This document shows, piece after piece, positions 1-7,212 of a DNA stretch of 36,612 nucleotides (within the stretch, counting starts at the first letter, position 1; every line of letters begins with the position of its first letter). This DNA is from Acidobacteriota bacterium (lineage in GTDB: Bacteria; Acidobacteriota; Terriglobia; Acidiferrales; UBA7541). The notes under the pieces were generated by a model, which saw only the letters and a list, made by a program, of their open reading frames with translations, was not told the origin of the DNA and did no database searches. The stretch lies in the NCBI GenBank assembly GCA_003224525.1, contig QHZB01000208.1, forward strand, positions 1 through 36,612, in the 5' to 3' direction. The position numbers and the translations under genes are program-made.

Positions 1-2
1 AT

Positions 3-386
3 TTCACAGTTCTCAGCATGAGTAATGTGATTTCCAAGTTTCTGAATATGGGTGTGTCGCTCGGCGATTTAATCCGGCGTGCCACGGTCAATCCCGCACA
101 CGAAATTCGCCGACCAGAACTGGGAACATTGTCCGTTGGCCGGGAGGCGGACATCGCTGTTTTGGAAGAGTTGCGCGGTCATTTCGGGTACGTTGATTGC
201 GGTTACGCCAAGATGGATGGAACCCTGCGGATCGTGGCGCAAATGACGATTCGCGGGGGGAGAATCCTCTACGACCCTTCGGGCCTCAGCATGGTCCAAT
301 GGGAGAAAGCCCGCCCGCAATATTTCAATCTTCCGATGTTACCAGGCTCGCTTCCAGCGACCGCCGACAACTACCCGAGAAATTAA
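3..386 (+). CDS. Amidohydrolase / dihydroorotase-like deacetylase, C-terminal part
   Basis: The reading frame is already open at the left edge and continues to TAA at 384-386, so only about the last 127 codons are present and the true start lies outside. The visible part has the closing half of a metal-dependent amidohydrolase: an LGDLIRRATVNPA helix, then the GTLSVGREADIAVLE beta-sandwich return typical of dihydroorotase/enamidase-like deacetylases, and a C-terminal tail ending in a GGRILYDP strand. No metal ligand is visible because the barrel is missing. It ends 13 bases before the SelA-like gene, so the two are almost certainly cotranscribed. Amidohydrolase plus SelA-like pairs are a known arrangement (the enterococcal EF_0837/EF_0838 type), which suggests a joint role in breaking down an amino-sugar or acylated amino acid. 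The exact substrate is unknown. Confidence 0.8.
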   Translation, partial: FTVLSMSNVISKFLNMGVSLGDLIRRATVNPAHEIRRPELGTLSVGREADIAVLEELRGHFGYVDCGYAKMDGTLRIVAQMTIRGGRILYDPSGLSMVQWEKARPQYFNLPMLPGSLPATADNYPRN

Positions 387-399
387 AAAAGGAGGAAGC

Positions 400-1659
400 G
401 TGCCGGAATCTATCAGCCGTCGAAAACTTCTGCGCCAGGGGATTCAAGCTGTCGCCGGAGGCGTCGCTATCGGTCGCGCCTTGCCAGCGAACGCCTCTAC
501 GCCTGCTGCCAGCGCCGTAGATTATTACCAGAGACTTGGAGTAACGCCCTTCATCAACGCGGCTGGCACCTACACGATCCTATCCGCTTCAACCATGCCA
601 GATGAGGTGCAAGCGGCCATCGCCTTGGCGGCAAAAAGGCCAGTTCATCTGATGGAGCTACACAAGGCGGCTGGCGAGTACCTGGCCAGGCGTCTACGCT
701 GTGAGGGCGCATTGGTAACTTCCGGTGCTGCCGCTGCAATCAAGCTGGCGACAGCAGCGTCGATTACTCGGGGCAACAAATCTGCGGTTATAAATATTCC
801 CACTGAAATGCAGGGATTAAAGAACGAAGTCATCGTCCAAAAGGCGCATCGCTATGACTACGATCACGCGATTCGAGACTGTGGCGCACGCCTCATCGAC
901 GTGGAAACGCTCGATGAATATGAACGAGCCTTCTCGGAACGCACCGTAATGACACAGTTTTTCAATGCCGCCGAGGGAGGCCGGATCAGTAGGGAAGATT
1001 GGGTCCGTGTAGCCCACAAGCATGGAGTTCCGTGCTTCAACGATGCGGCGGCCGATGTTCCGCCTATTGCAAATCTCTGGAACTATACGGAGATGGGTTT
1101 TGATTTGGTGGCTTTTTCGGGTGGAAAGGGCCTGCGTGGACCGCAATGTAGCGGGTTGCTCTTGGGGAAAAAAGATTTGATCGACGCGGCACAGCTAAAC
1201 AATTCACCCAACTCAAACACAATAGGTCGCGGGATGAAGGTGGGGAAGGAAGAAATCATTGGTCTGGTTGCTGCCGTGGACTGGTTTCTTGAGCATGACG
1301 ATGCCGCAATGGAAGCGGAATATCGCAAGCGGGCCGCGCTAATCGCTGAGCGCGTTAAAAGCGTTCCTAGCATAGAAGCAAGAGTTTTTATTCCTCCCGT
1401 TGCGAACCATGTCCCGCACCTGCTGATTACCTATGACATGAATCGAATCAAGGTCTCGGCAACTGAGGTGGTAGAAAGGATGCGCGAAGGGACCCCGCGC
1501 ATTGAACTGAACCCCTCCACAGGCGGAGGCCCCGCCAGCGCAGGTCTGCCGGGAGGCAGCAATGTAATCGTCGTGGGAGTTTGGATGCTGCAACCCGGTG
1601 AGGATGAGATCGTAGCGAGGCGTCTAGAAGAAGTCCTGCGGGGTGCAATGAAAAGCTAG
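400..1659 (+). CDS. SelA-like PLP-dependent enzyme (D-glucosaminate-6-phosphate ammonia-lyase type) with Tat signal
   Basis: This 419-residue protein starts at GTG 400, with GGAGG at 391-395 as ribosome binding site. Residues 6-30 form a twin-arginine signal (SRRKLL followed by a hydrophobic stretch). The rest is a fold-type I PLP enzyme of the selenocysteine-synthase-like family: the YYQRLGVTPFINAAGTYT start of the family, a VTSGAAAAIKLA cofactor loop around residue 107, Asp215 in FNDAAAD, and Lys243 in SGGKGLRGPQ as the likely Schiff-base lysine. It is not true SelA: that enzyme is longer and cytoplasmic. Relatives such as DgaE eliminate ammonia from 2-amino-sugar acids. The upstream amidohydrolase is 13 bases away and probably supplies its substrate by deacylation. 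Export of a cofactor-loaded enzyme by Tat is plausible but unusual for the family. The function is inferred from family and context only. Confidence 0.82.
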   Translation: MPESISRRKLLRQGIQAVAGGVAIGRALPANASTPAASAVDYYQRLGVTPFINAAGTYTILSASTMPDEVQAAIALAAKRPVHLMELHKAAGEYLARRLRCEGALVTSGAAAAIKLATAASITRGNKSAVINIPTEMQGLKNEVIVQKAHRYDYDHAIRDCGARLIDVETLDEYERAFSERTVMTQFFNAAEGGRISREDWVRVAHKHGVPCFNDAAADVPPIANLWNYTEMGFDLVAFSGGKGLRGPQCSGLLLGKKDLIDAAQLNNSPNSNTIGRGMKVGKEEIIGLVAAVDWFLEHDDAAMEAEYRKRAALIAERVKSVPSIEARVFIPPVANHVPHLLITYDMNRIKVSATEVVERMREGTPRIELNPSTGGGPASAGLPGGSNVIVVGVWMLQPGEDEIVARRLEEVLRGAMKS

Positions 1660-1681
1660 CGCCGCTAAGGAGGGACCGTGA

Positions 1682-1786
1682 AACAGCGAGTGGCGCTGTG
1701 GATAGTCCCTCTCCGTTGCTAGGAGTCCTCACGCCAAGGAGGATCAGGACTTTATCGATGCTGTCTCTGACTGGGGCACGAGGTGA
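1682..1786 (+). pseudogene. Remnant of MazE-type antitoxin gene
   Basis: Immediately upstream of mazF, the frame ending at TGA 1784-1786 reads SVARSPHAKEDQDFIDAVSDW. This matches from memory the C-terminal part of antitoxins that pair with this MazF subfamily (…EDQAFIDAVSDW…). Its TGA overlaps the toxin GTG in the usual toxin-antitoxin manner. Going upstream the frame hits TAG at 1703-1705 where the family normally has Gln, and another TGA at 1679-1681. No MazE N-terminal DNA-binding half is present in any frame before the preceding gene ends. A leftover Shine-Dalgarno (GGAGGG near 1669-1674) and GTG 1678 now drive only a 14-codon ORF in another frame. I infer a 5'-deleted, nonsense-mutated antitoxin. 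Confidence 0.6.
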
Positions 1787-2136
1787 AGCGCGGGGAGATT
1801 TGGACTGTTGCAGGTGGTAAAAACTACGCAGGAAAGCCCCGTCCCGCTGTGATTCTCCAAGACGACCGTTTCGACATGACGGATTCTGTCACGGTGTGCG
1901 CATTCACCACCGACCCAACCGACGCTCCTCTGTTTCGATTGCCCATCGAGCCAAGCCAAGGCAACGGCCTGCGCGCCGTCTGCCAATTGATGATGGATAA
2001 GATCACGACCGTTCCAAAGACTAAGATCGGGGTGCGCGTCGGCCGCCTCTCCGACGAGGATATAGTGCGGCTGAATCGTGCGGTTCTAGTCCTCTTGGGC
2101 ATCGCCGCTCCGGCCGCCGGCGAGCAACTGGAATAG
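1783..2136 (+). CDS. mazF: MazF/PemK-family endoribonuclease toxin
   Basis: This 117-residue protein has the full MazF fold signature: the VKRGEIWTVAGG first strand, GKPRPAVILQDDRF, the VTVCAFTTDPTDAP strand, and an LMMDKITTVPKTKIG strand before a C-terminal helix (SDEDIVRLNRAVLVLLG). MazF toxins cleave single-stranded mRNA at short motifs and arrest growth. The length is normal for the family and the conserved strands are intact. The start is GTG 1783, overlapping the TGA of the antitoxin remnant. With the antitoxin broken, either the toxin is weak or poorly translated, or a cognate antitoxin exists elsewhere. No promoter of its own is obvious; transcription probably comes through from the amidohydrolase/SelA-like unit. 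Confidence 0.88.
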   Translation: MKRGEIWTVAGGKNYAGKPRPAVILQDDRFDMTDSVTVCAFTTDPTDAPLFRLPIEPSQGNGLRAVCQLMMDKITTVPKTKIGVRVGRLSDEDIVRLNRAVLVLLGIAAPAAGEQLE

Positions 2137-2200
2137 TCGCACAGCGAGGTCGAGAAGCTTGATGCTTATTTTTGAACCCGGCCAACTCGTCAAGTTTTTT

Positions 2201-2425
2201 TCAGGGCGTAAGGGATTTGGAGTTAGACGACAAGGGCCATAGCGCCCGTGCAGTGGGATTGGCCTTTAGTTCCTCTAAATTGGCAATCTGCTGTCGTTCA
2301 CGGTCCATCTCCAGGCACACGGAGATGGGGGCACGAGGTCTCGCCTCGGGCGTCACAGTGAAGCACTTGAGGGTAACTTGCGCGCACTCGCAAGTGGGGT
2401 TCTGGCAAACGATGGCTTCAAACCG
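2201..2425 (-). pseudogene. Start-less remnant with a Cys cluster, unknown family
   Basis: On the minus strand a frame without an obvious start is open from a TAG (2426-2428) to TGA at 2201-2203. It encodes about 74 residues with a C-x4-C-x-C cluster (CQNPTCEC), a further K-C, and then a charged helix (LEMDRERQQIANLEEL). The protein-like composition and the Cys spacing suggest the tail of a real zinc-binding or SEC-C-like protein, but I do not recognise the family. No ribosome binding site precedes it and the frame is closed directly upstream, so I treat it as a 5'-truncated remnant. Confidence 0.3.
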
Positions 2426-2642
2426 CTAGCTGCGACCAGCGAGTTCGGCTTGCTGTATGAGCAGTTCACCTCTCCACTCGGGGTTGTCGATAACATTGAG
2501 CACATTAAATTTCATATATTTGAGTGGCGCTCTCTCCATCCGAATTCCATGACGCGGAAGATCACTTCAATCAGTAAACTCTCCGAGGCCGGCGTCGCGT
2601 GGCGCTTGAGCAGCTCTTTCGCCGCTTTCAACTCGGCTTTCG
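2426..2642. other. Intergenic debris, no confident gene
   Basis: This stretch lies between two gene remnants. A minus-strand frame from about 2667 down to TGA 2512-2514 encodes 51 helical, charged residues (AELKAAKELLKRHATPASES and onward) that read like protein, but it has no start codon, overlaps the antitoxin remnant and matches no family I recognise. I see no RNA gene and no convincing promoter. Confidence 0.3.
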
Positions 2643-2889
2643 AAGCTTTCGTCCGGACGACTGGTGGTTATTCCCGAAGAGATCCGCAATACTCTGGGGC
2701 TCAACGAGGGCGACCAATTTGTCGTCATCGGCGAAGGCGATGCCGTGAACCTCAAGGCAATTAGGCCGCCTAAGATCGACGAATTCCGCGGGCTTCTCAG
2801 CCAAGCTCGTGTCGGAAGCGAAAAGAGCTGGCGTCAAGAAGGCGGAGTTGAAAACTGCGATTGCTGGAGTCAGGCGCCGCGAGAAGTGA
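2643..2889 (+). pseudogene. AbrB/SpoVT-fold antitoxin (VapB-like), frameshifted
   Basis: In one frame the sequence reads KLSSGRLVVIPEEIRNTLGL and continues GDQFVVIGEGDAVNLKAI, the swapped-hairpin AbrB DNA-binding domain of VapB/MazE-like antitoxins. After SQARV, near 2812-2822, that frame gives nonsense. The +1 frame instead continues EAKRAGVKKAELKTAIAGV and ends at TGA 2887-2889, which is the expected helical toxin-binding tail. The 5' end is also eroded: an in-frame TGA at 2607 and no ATG before the domain leave only GTG 2664, inside the first strand. So the antitoxin is broken by at least one indel. It sits directly upstream of the matching PIN remnant. Confidence 0.7.
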
Positions 2890-2891
2890 AG

Positions 2892-3046
2892 ATGAAGGCA
2901 ATCCTCGATACTGATCTTTTCATTCCGGGTGTTTTCTGGAAGTGTCCCCATTTGAGATTCTGAAAGCTTGGCAGGAACAGCGCTTTCGCTTAAATTGGGA
3001 TAAAGGCTATTACACCCCGCGGAACTGGCAGACGCGCAAGGCTTAA
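2892..3046 (+). pseudogene. PIN-domain toxin (VapC-like), frameshifted and truncated
   Basis: ATG 2892 begins MKAILDTDLFIPGVFW, the first strand of a PIN ribonuclease with its catalytic Asp. The family usually has LDTN, but here Asn is replaced by Asp. After the Lys-Cys-Pro at about 2948 the frame ends quickly at TGA 2961-2963. The adjacent frame continues with the expected PFEILKAWQEQRFRL helix, then turns into unrelated sequence and ends at TAA 3044-3046. A PIN toxin is normally about 130-150 residues, so roughly 35 residues survive across two frames. The gene starts two bases after the antitoxin stop, confirming an ancestral bicistronic module. Confidence 0.7.
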
Positions 3047-3419
3047 AGAACAAATTCTCGGGCATTGCAAACAAACGGCCTATTTCAGAAACACGCGACT
3101 TTAGCTTACCGAACTACACCGACCCTCATGGCGGTTCCCTAGACCTTCATAGTTCAGAGACGAGTTTTTCGAACGATAGTGAAGGTGGCACCGTAGCCTC
3201 AAGCCGCAGAAGGGTGATCATTATACGGCGGCTTACTGCGCCAGAAGAACGGCGTCGTCGGCCAGCAGCGACGACCCAGGAACGTTTTTTTGATAGAGAA
3301 GCGGCGTTTGGCTCACTCTTTGTGTTTGCTTTGCCGGTGTGGAAAGATGAGGCTGGCAGAATCCCAAGCGTGTTCGTCGGCGAGGTCAAATTCGCTGGTA
3401 CCTGCTGAGAGAGGAGCAT
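3047..3419. other. Intergenic region before the phosphoesterase gene
   Basis: A plus-strand frame stays open from 3004 to 3408, but it has no start codon near its beginning and its residue composition is unlike protein. No repeats or RNA genes were seen. A Shine-Dalgarno (GAGAGGAG, 3409-3416) lies just before the next ATG. A clear promoter could not be picked out. Confidence 0.4.
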
Positions 3420-4565
3420 ATGAAACTCAACGGACGACTGCTAGTCGTTGCAATGTCTCTTGTCGTTTCTGTGTTGGTTCCAAGCGGCTTACTGGGGCGG
3501 GCACAAGATGCAGAACACGTCACACCCATAAAATCTCCGCCAACGCCACTCCCGGATGAAACTGCAACAGCTGGAGTGACGAAATATTCTTTCATCGCGT
3601 ATGGGGACACGCGAGGACGCCGAGACGGAATCGCAATTCAGTACGAGCACTCGTTGATTGTGGATTCGATGCTGGAGCAAATCAAGAAGCTCGAGAATAC
3701 AAAGTACCCCGTACGATTCATTCTGCAGTCAGGGGATGCGGTTGCCCACGGACAGGACGCCAAGGAGTGGAATGTAAGTTTTGTTCCTCTGATCAATCGT
3801 CTAACGCTCGAAGGGAGCGTCCACTACTTCTTGGCGCCGGGAAATCACGACGTGTCCTCGGCGACTACGCAGGATGCTCCGGAGCGACAAGCTCCGCTCA
3901 AGAACTACTTTGATGCGTTATCAGCGTTGATTCCGCCTGATGGCTCGCCACATCGGCTATCCGGCTATCCGACCTTTGCATTTGGATACGGGAATACTTT
4001 CGTGGTCGGATTTGACGCCAATATTGCCGCTGATGAAAAACAGTTCCAGTGGATGAAAGGCCAACTAGAAGCTCTCGATAGAAAGCGGTACGTGAATATC
4101 ATCGTGTTCTGCCATCAGGCCCCGTTCTCTTCAGGACACCACGGTGGGCCGAAGGTGGAAGAGCAAACGGTCGTCCTCCGGAACAAGTACATGCCACTGT
4201 TTCAAACTCATCATGTTCGAGTTGTGTTTTCGGGGCACGAGCACTTGTTTGAGCACTGGATTGAGCACTACACGGATGCGAGTGGAACGCATCGCATGGA
4301 TTTGGTGGTCTCCGGAGGAGGTGGAGCGCCACTTTACTTCTATACGGGCGAGCCAAATTTGGACGACTACCTGAAGGCGGACGAGGCGAGCAAAGTAAAG
4401 CTCGATCACCTGGTGAAGCCGGGTGTGGATAGGGGCTCGAATCCCTTTCACTACTTGATCGTGCGGGTGGATGGCGAGAAGCTCGACCTGCAAGTGGTGG
4501 CTGTTGATTGGGGGACGGGATTTCAGCCCTATCGAAGCAACAGTGTCGAATTGACGGATCCCTGA
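3420..4565 (+). CDS. Secreted calcineurin-like metallophosphoesterase
   Basis: This 381-residue protein begins with a signal peptide (residues 1-29) and carries the full metallophosphoesterase motif series: GDTR at 62-65, GD at 105-106 (SGDAV), GNHD at 141-144, His232 in FCHQAPF, and GHEH at 272-275. These residues bind a dinuclear metal centre that hydrolyses phosphomono- or diesters, here in the periplasm or outside the cell. The Shine-Dalgarno GAGAGGAG places the start at ATG 3420. It stands alone, with debris upstream and 150 bases before the GMC unit. The substrate cannot be read from the sequence. Relatives include purple-acid-phosphatase-like and nucleotidase-like enzymes, but no 5'-nucleotidase C-terminal domain is present. 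Confidence 0.88.
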   Translation: MKLNGRLLVVAMSLVVSVLVPSGLLGRAQDAEHVTPIKSPPTPLPDETATAGVTKYSFIAYGDTRGRRDGIAIQYEHSLIVDSMLEQIKKLENTKYPVRFILQSGDAVAHGQDAKEWNVSFVPLINRLTLEGSVHYFLAPGNHDVSSATTQDAPERQAPLKNYFDALSALIPPDGSPHRLSGYPTFAFGYGNTFVVGFDANIAADEKQFQWMKGQLEALDRKRYVNIIVFCHQAPFSSGHHGGPKVEEQTVVLRNKYMPLFQTHHVRVVFSGHEHLFEHWIEHYTDASGTHRMDLVVSGGGGAPLYFYTGEPNLDDYLKADEASKVKLDHLVKPGVDRGSNPFHYLIVRVDGEKLDLQVVAVDWGTGFQPYRSNSVELTDP

Positions 4566-4606
4566 CGTCAGAGAACTTAAATAAGGGGAAGCTCCAGTGT
4601 GGAATC

Positions 4607-4631
4607 CGATCGGCGGCAAGACCACCGATCG
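4607..4631 (+). other. Stem-loop after the phosphoesterase gene
   Basis: CGATCGG (4607-4613) and CCGATCG (4625-4631) form a perfect 7-bp stem with an 11-base loop, 42 bases after the phosphoesterase stop. No T-run follows, so it is not a standard intrinsic terminator. It could stabilise the mRNA 3' end. Confidence 0.3.
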
Positions 4632-4717
4632 TAAGAGTTCGCGTGGGTTTAGCTGATTCGTAGCCGCTTCCGGGGCGTGCGGTGCTGGTCTCTTGCAAAA
4701 ACACTTTGGCTAGTGGT

Positions 4718-5386
4718 ATGCATTGCAACGTGCGAAGGCGCGAGTTCCTCACCATCTCTGCCGCAAGCCTCGGCGGCCTTCTGAGCTATTCACTCGACGG
4801 CAAGATCTGCCGTTTCGCTGCGGAGCACAAGCCCATCCGCATTCCCCTCAGATTTTTCTCAAAGACGGAGGCCCTCATCGTCTCTGCCGCAGTCTCCCGC
4901 ATTTTTCCAAGCGACGATTCCGGTCCCGGCGCACGCGAAGCAGGTGTCGCCATCTACATCGACCGCCAACTCGCCGGCCCTTATGGCCGCGACCGTTACC
5001 GTTACACGCAGCCGCCTTTCGAAAACGCTCCTCCCGAATTCGGCTATCAAGGCCAAGCCACGCCTCGCGAAATCTATCGAGACGGGCTAAAAAGTCTGAC
5101 CGGATTTCATCTTTTACCACCGGAGCGGCAGGACACCGCTCTTCATCAAATCGCATCCACGCACTTCTTCGCGCTTCTCCGTCGTCACACCATCGAAGGC
5201 ATGTTCGCAGATCCAATCCACGGCGGAAACGCCGGCATGATTGGCTGGCAACTTATTGGTTTCCCTGGCCCCCGAATGAATAATTCAGACGACATCGATA
5301 AACATTACGGCGAAGGATTTCGCCCCAAGCCCGCCGGCCTTGCCGAAGTCACTGGCAGCACAATCCGCCCGAGTGAAGACGAGTGA
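4718..5386 (+). CDS. Gluconate 2-dehydrogenase subunit 3 family protein (GMC partner), Tat-exported
   Basis: From ATG 4718 the protein is 222 residues with a twin-arginine-like start (RRREFLTIS and a hydrophobic segment). It then shows the subunit 3 pattern: a TEALIVSAAVSRIFPSDDSGPGAREAGVAIYID block and a C-terminal ADPIHGGNAGMIGWQLIGFPGP motif. Small subunits of this family accompany GMC flavoproteins and carry them through the Tat pathway. The stop TGA shares its last base with the ATG of the GMC gene (5384-5388), so translation is coupled. An upstream in-frame GTG at 4682 would add 12 residues; I prefer 4718 because it puts the twin arginines close to the N-terminus, but no strong Shine-Dalgarno decides it. 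Confidence 0.85.
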   Translation: MHCNVRRREFLTISAASLGGLLSYSLDGKICRFAAEHKPIRIPLRFFSKTEALIVSAAVSRIFPSDDSGPGAREAGVAIYIDRQLAGPYGRDRYRYTQPPFENAPPEFGYQGQATPREIYRDGLKSLTGFHLLPPERQDTALHQIASTHFFALLRRHTIEGMFADPIHGGNAGMIGWQLIGFPGPRMNNSDDIDKHYGEGFRPKPAGLAEVTGSTIRPSEDE

Positions 5387-7149
5387 TGAAGGCTCTCCCG
5401 CACGTAGACGTCGTCATCGTCGGCGCCGGCTGGACCGGCCTACTCACGGCCAAAGAGCTCGGCTCGCGAACCTCGCTCTCCATCGTCGTCCTCGAGCGCG
5501 GCGCGGCGCACTCCCCCACCGAATATGCAAACGGCATGGACGAACTCGAGCACTCTATCCATTTTCGCATGATGCAGGACCTATCGCTTGAAACCGTCAC
5601 CATCCGCCATAGCACCAACGATCGTGCCTATCCTGTCCGCCAGCATGGTTCCTTTCTTCCCGGCACCGGAGTCGGCGGTGCTGGCGAACACTGGAGTGCT
5701 GTCTTCCCGCGTTTCCTTCCCGACGCATTCGAACTCTATTCCCGAACCGTCGAAAAATATGGCGCAGCCCGCCTTCCTGAAGATCACGCACTCCGGGACT
5801 GGGGAGTCACATACGACGCGCTCGAGCCCTACTACATGCGTGCAGAAAATCTTCTCGGTATCTCCGGCAAGGCGGGGAACATTCGCGGCGAGAAAATCGC
5901 GGGTGGCAACATCTTCGAAGGTTGGCGTAGCGCCGAATATCCCACTCCGCCCACCAAAGTCCCGTACTTTTCCGAACTATTCCGCCAAGCCGTAAACTCT
6001 CTCGGCCACCATCCTTATCCCGTCCCAGCCGCCACCACCAGCACCCTGTACACCAACCCCGACGGCATCACCCGCCCCGGCTGCACTTATTGCGGCTTTT
6101 GCGAAACCTTCGGCTGCATGATCGGCGCAAAATCTCAACCCACCAACACCCTTCTCCCCATCATCAACAAACGCAAAAACGTTTCGATTCGAACCGGTGC
6201 CACGGTCCTCCGCATCGTTCACGACTCGTCGCTAAACCGCGGAAAATCACGCGGCGTCACCTATGTTGATTCGAACGGCCAGGAATTCTTCCAGCCCGCT
6301 GAGCTAATCTTTCTTGCCTCCTGGACACTCAACAACACGCGCCTTCTGCTCCTCTCCAAAATCGGCGAGGCCTACGATCCCATCACCGGCCGCGGCACCG
6401 TCGGCCGCAATCTCACTCACCAAGTCATGCTAACCGCCGCTACCGCCTTCTTCGAAAAACCTCTCAACCGTTTCATGGGTTCCGGCGCCACCGGCATCAT
6501 GTTTAATGACTTCGATGGCGACGTTTTCGATCACACCAATCTCCCTTTTCTGCGCGGCGGCGCCTTTCGTGGCGTCAGCGCGCGCTCCTTGCCCATCGGC
6601 GAATGTGATGTGCTTCCGAAATCAGTGAAAGCTATGTGGGGTTCCGAATGGAAAAAAGCAGTGTTGCACTACTACGATCGCACTGGCCGCATCACCTTCA
6701 TCGGCGACCACCTTGCGTACAAGAGCAACTACTTGGATCTCGACCCAACTTACAAGGATCATTGGGGCGATCCGCTCCTTCGCCTGACAATCGACTGGCG
6801 CGACAACGAACGCAAAATGGCCGAGTTCGCCACGCAAAAGGCGGTAGAGATCGCCCACGCCATGGGCGCAAAAGAAATCAACCCGGGCGTTCCGTTAACC
6901 CACTATGATGCCTCGCGCTATCAATCGAGCCATGTCCAAGGTGGCGCCATCATGGGCACCTCGCCCGACCATTCCGTGGTGAACCCTTATCTCCAGCATT
7001 GGCAAACCCCGAATCTCTTCATTCTCGGCGCTTCATCCTTCCCCCAAAATGCCGCCGCCAATCCCACACCCACCATCCTCGCCCAAGCTCTCCGCACCGC
7101 CGACGCCATCGTGGATCGGTACCTGAAGAACCCCACAGCATTGGTGTGA
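5386..7149 (+). CDS. GMC-family FAD oxidoreductase (gluconate 2-dehydrogenase-like large subunit)
   Basis: The protein is 587 residues from ATG 5386. It has the FAD Rossmann motif VIVGAGWTGLLTAKELG (about residues 10-26), the GTGVGGAGEHWSAVFPRF flavin loop, a Cys-rich CTYCGFCETFGCMIGAKS segment typical of membrane GMC dehydrogenases, and a C-terminal catalytic region with His (SSHVQGGAIMGTSPD) and Asn (FPQNAAANPTPT). It oxidises an alcohol or sugar and passes electrons onward, and is probably exported together with subunit 3. No signal peptide is present, as expected for a hitchhiking Tat substrate. The usual third subunit, a triheme cytochrome c, is not next to it. The gene has a noticeably pyrimidine-rich coding strand, a style shared with the M14 gene at the right edge. 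Confidence 0.9.
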   Translation: MKALPHVDVVIVGAGWTGLLTAKELGSRTSLSIVVLERGAAHSPTEYANGMDELEHSIHFRMMQDLSLETVTIRHSTNDRAYPVRQHGSFLPGTGVGGAGEHWSAVFPRFLPDAFELYSRTVEKYGAARLPEDHALRDWGVTYDALEPYYMRAENLLGISGKAGNIRGEKIAGGNIFEGWRSAEYPTPPTKVPYFSELFRQAVNSLGHHPYPVPAATTSTLYTNPDGITRPGCTYCGFCETFGCMIGAKSQPTNTLLPIINKRKNVSIRTGATVLRIVHDSSLNRGKSRGVTYVDSNGQEFFQPAELIFLASWTLNNTRLLLLSKIGEAYDPITGRGTVGRNLTHQVMLTAATAFFEKPLNRFMGSGATGIMFNDFDGDVFDHTNLPFLRGGAFRGVSARSLPIGECDVLPKSVKAMWGSEWKKAVLHYYDRTGRITFIGDHLAYKSNYLDLDPTYKDHWGDPLLRLTIDWRDNERKMAEFATQKAVEIAHAMGAKEINPGVPLTHYDASRYQSSHVQGGAIMGTSPDHSVVNPYLQHWQTPNLFILGASSFPQNAAANPTPTILAQALRTADAIVDRYLKNPTALV

Positions 7150-7212
7150 AACGCAAATTTGGCTTCTCCAGAAAATGAGTTTCCCAACTTCGAGGGGCCT
7201 CATCGCTTCGGA

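Noticed and set aside
1678-1722. 14-codon ORF with a good ribosome binding site before mazF
   Set aside because: Too short and unrelated to antitoxins; read as the leftover start of the ruined antitoxin gene.
2512-2667. Minus-strand 51-residue helical frame
   Set aside because: No start codon, overlaps the AbrB remnant, no recognised family; mentioned only as debris.
3004-3408. Long plus-strand open frame before the phosphoesterase gene
   Set aside because: No start codon near its beginning, Arg-rich and low-complexity translation, no family resemblance; treated as chance.
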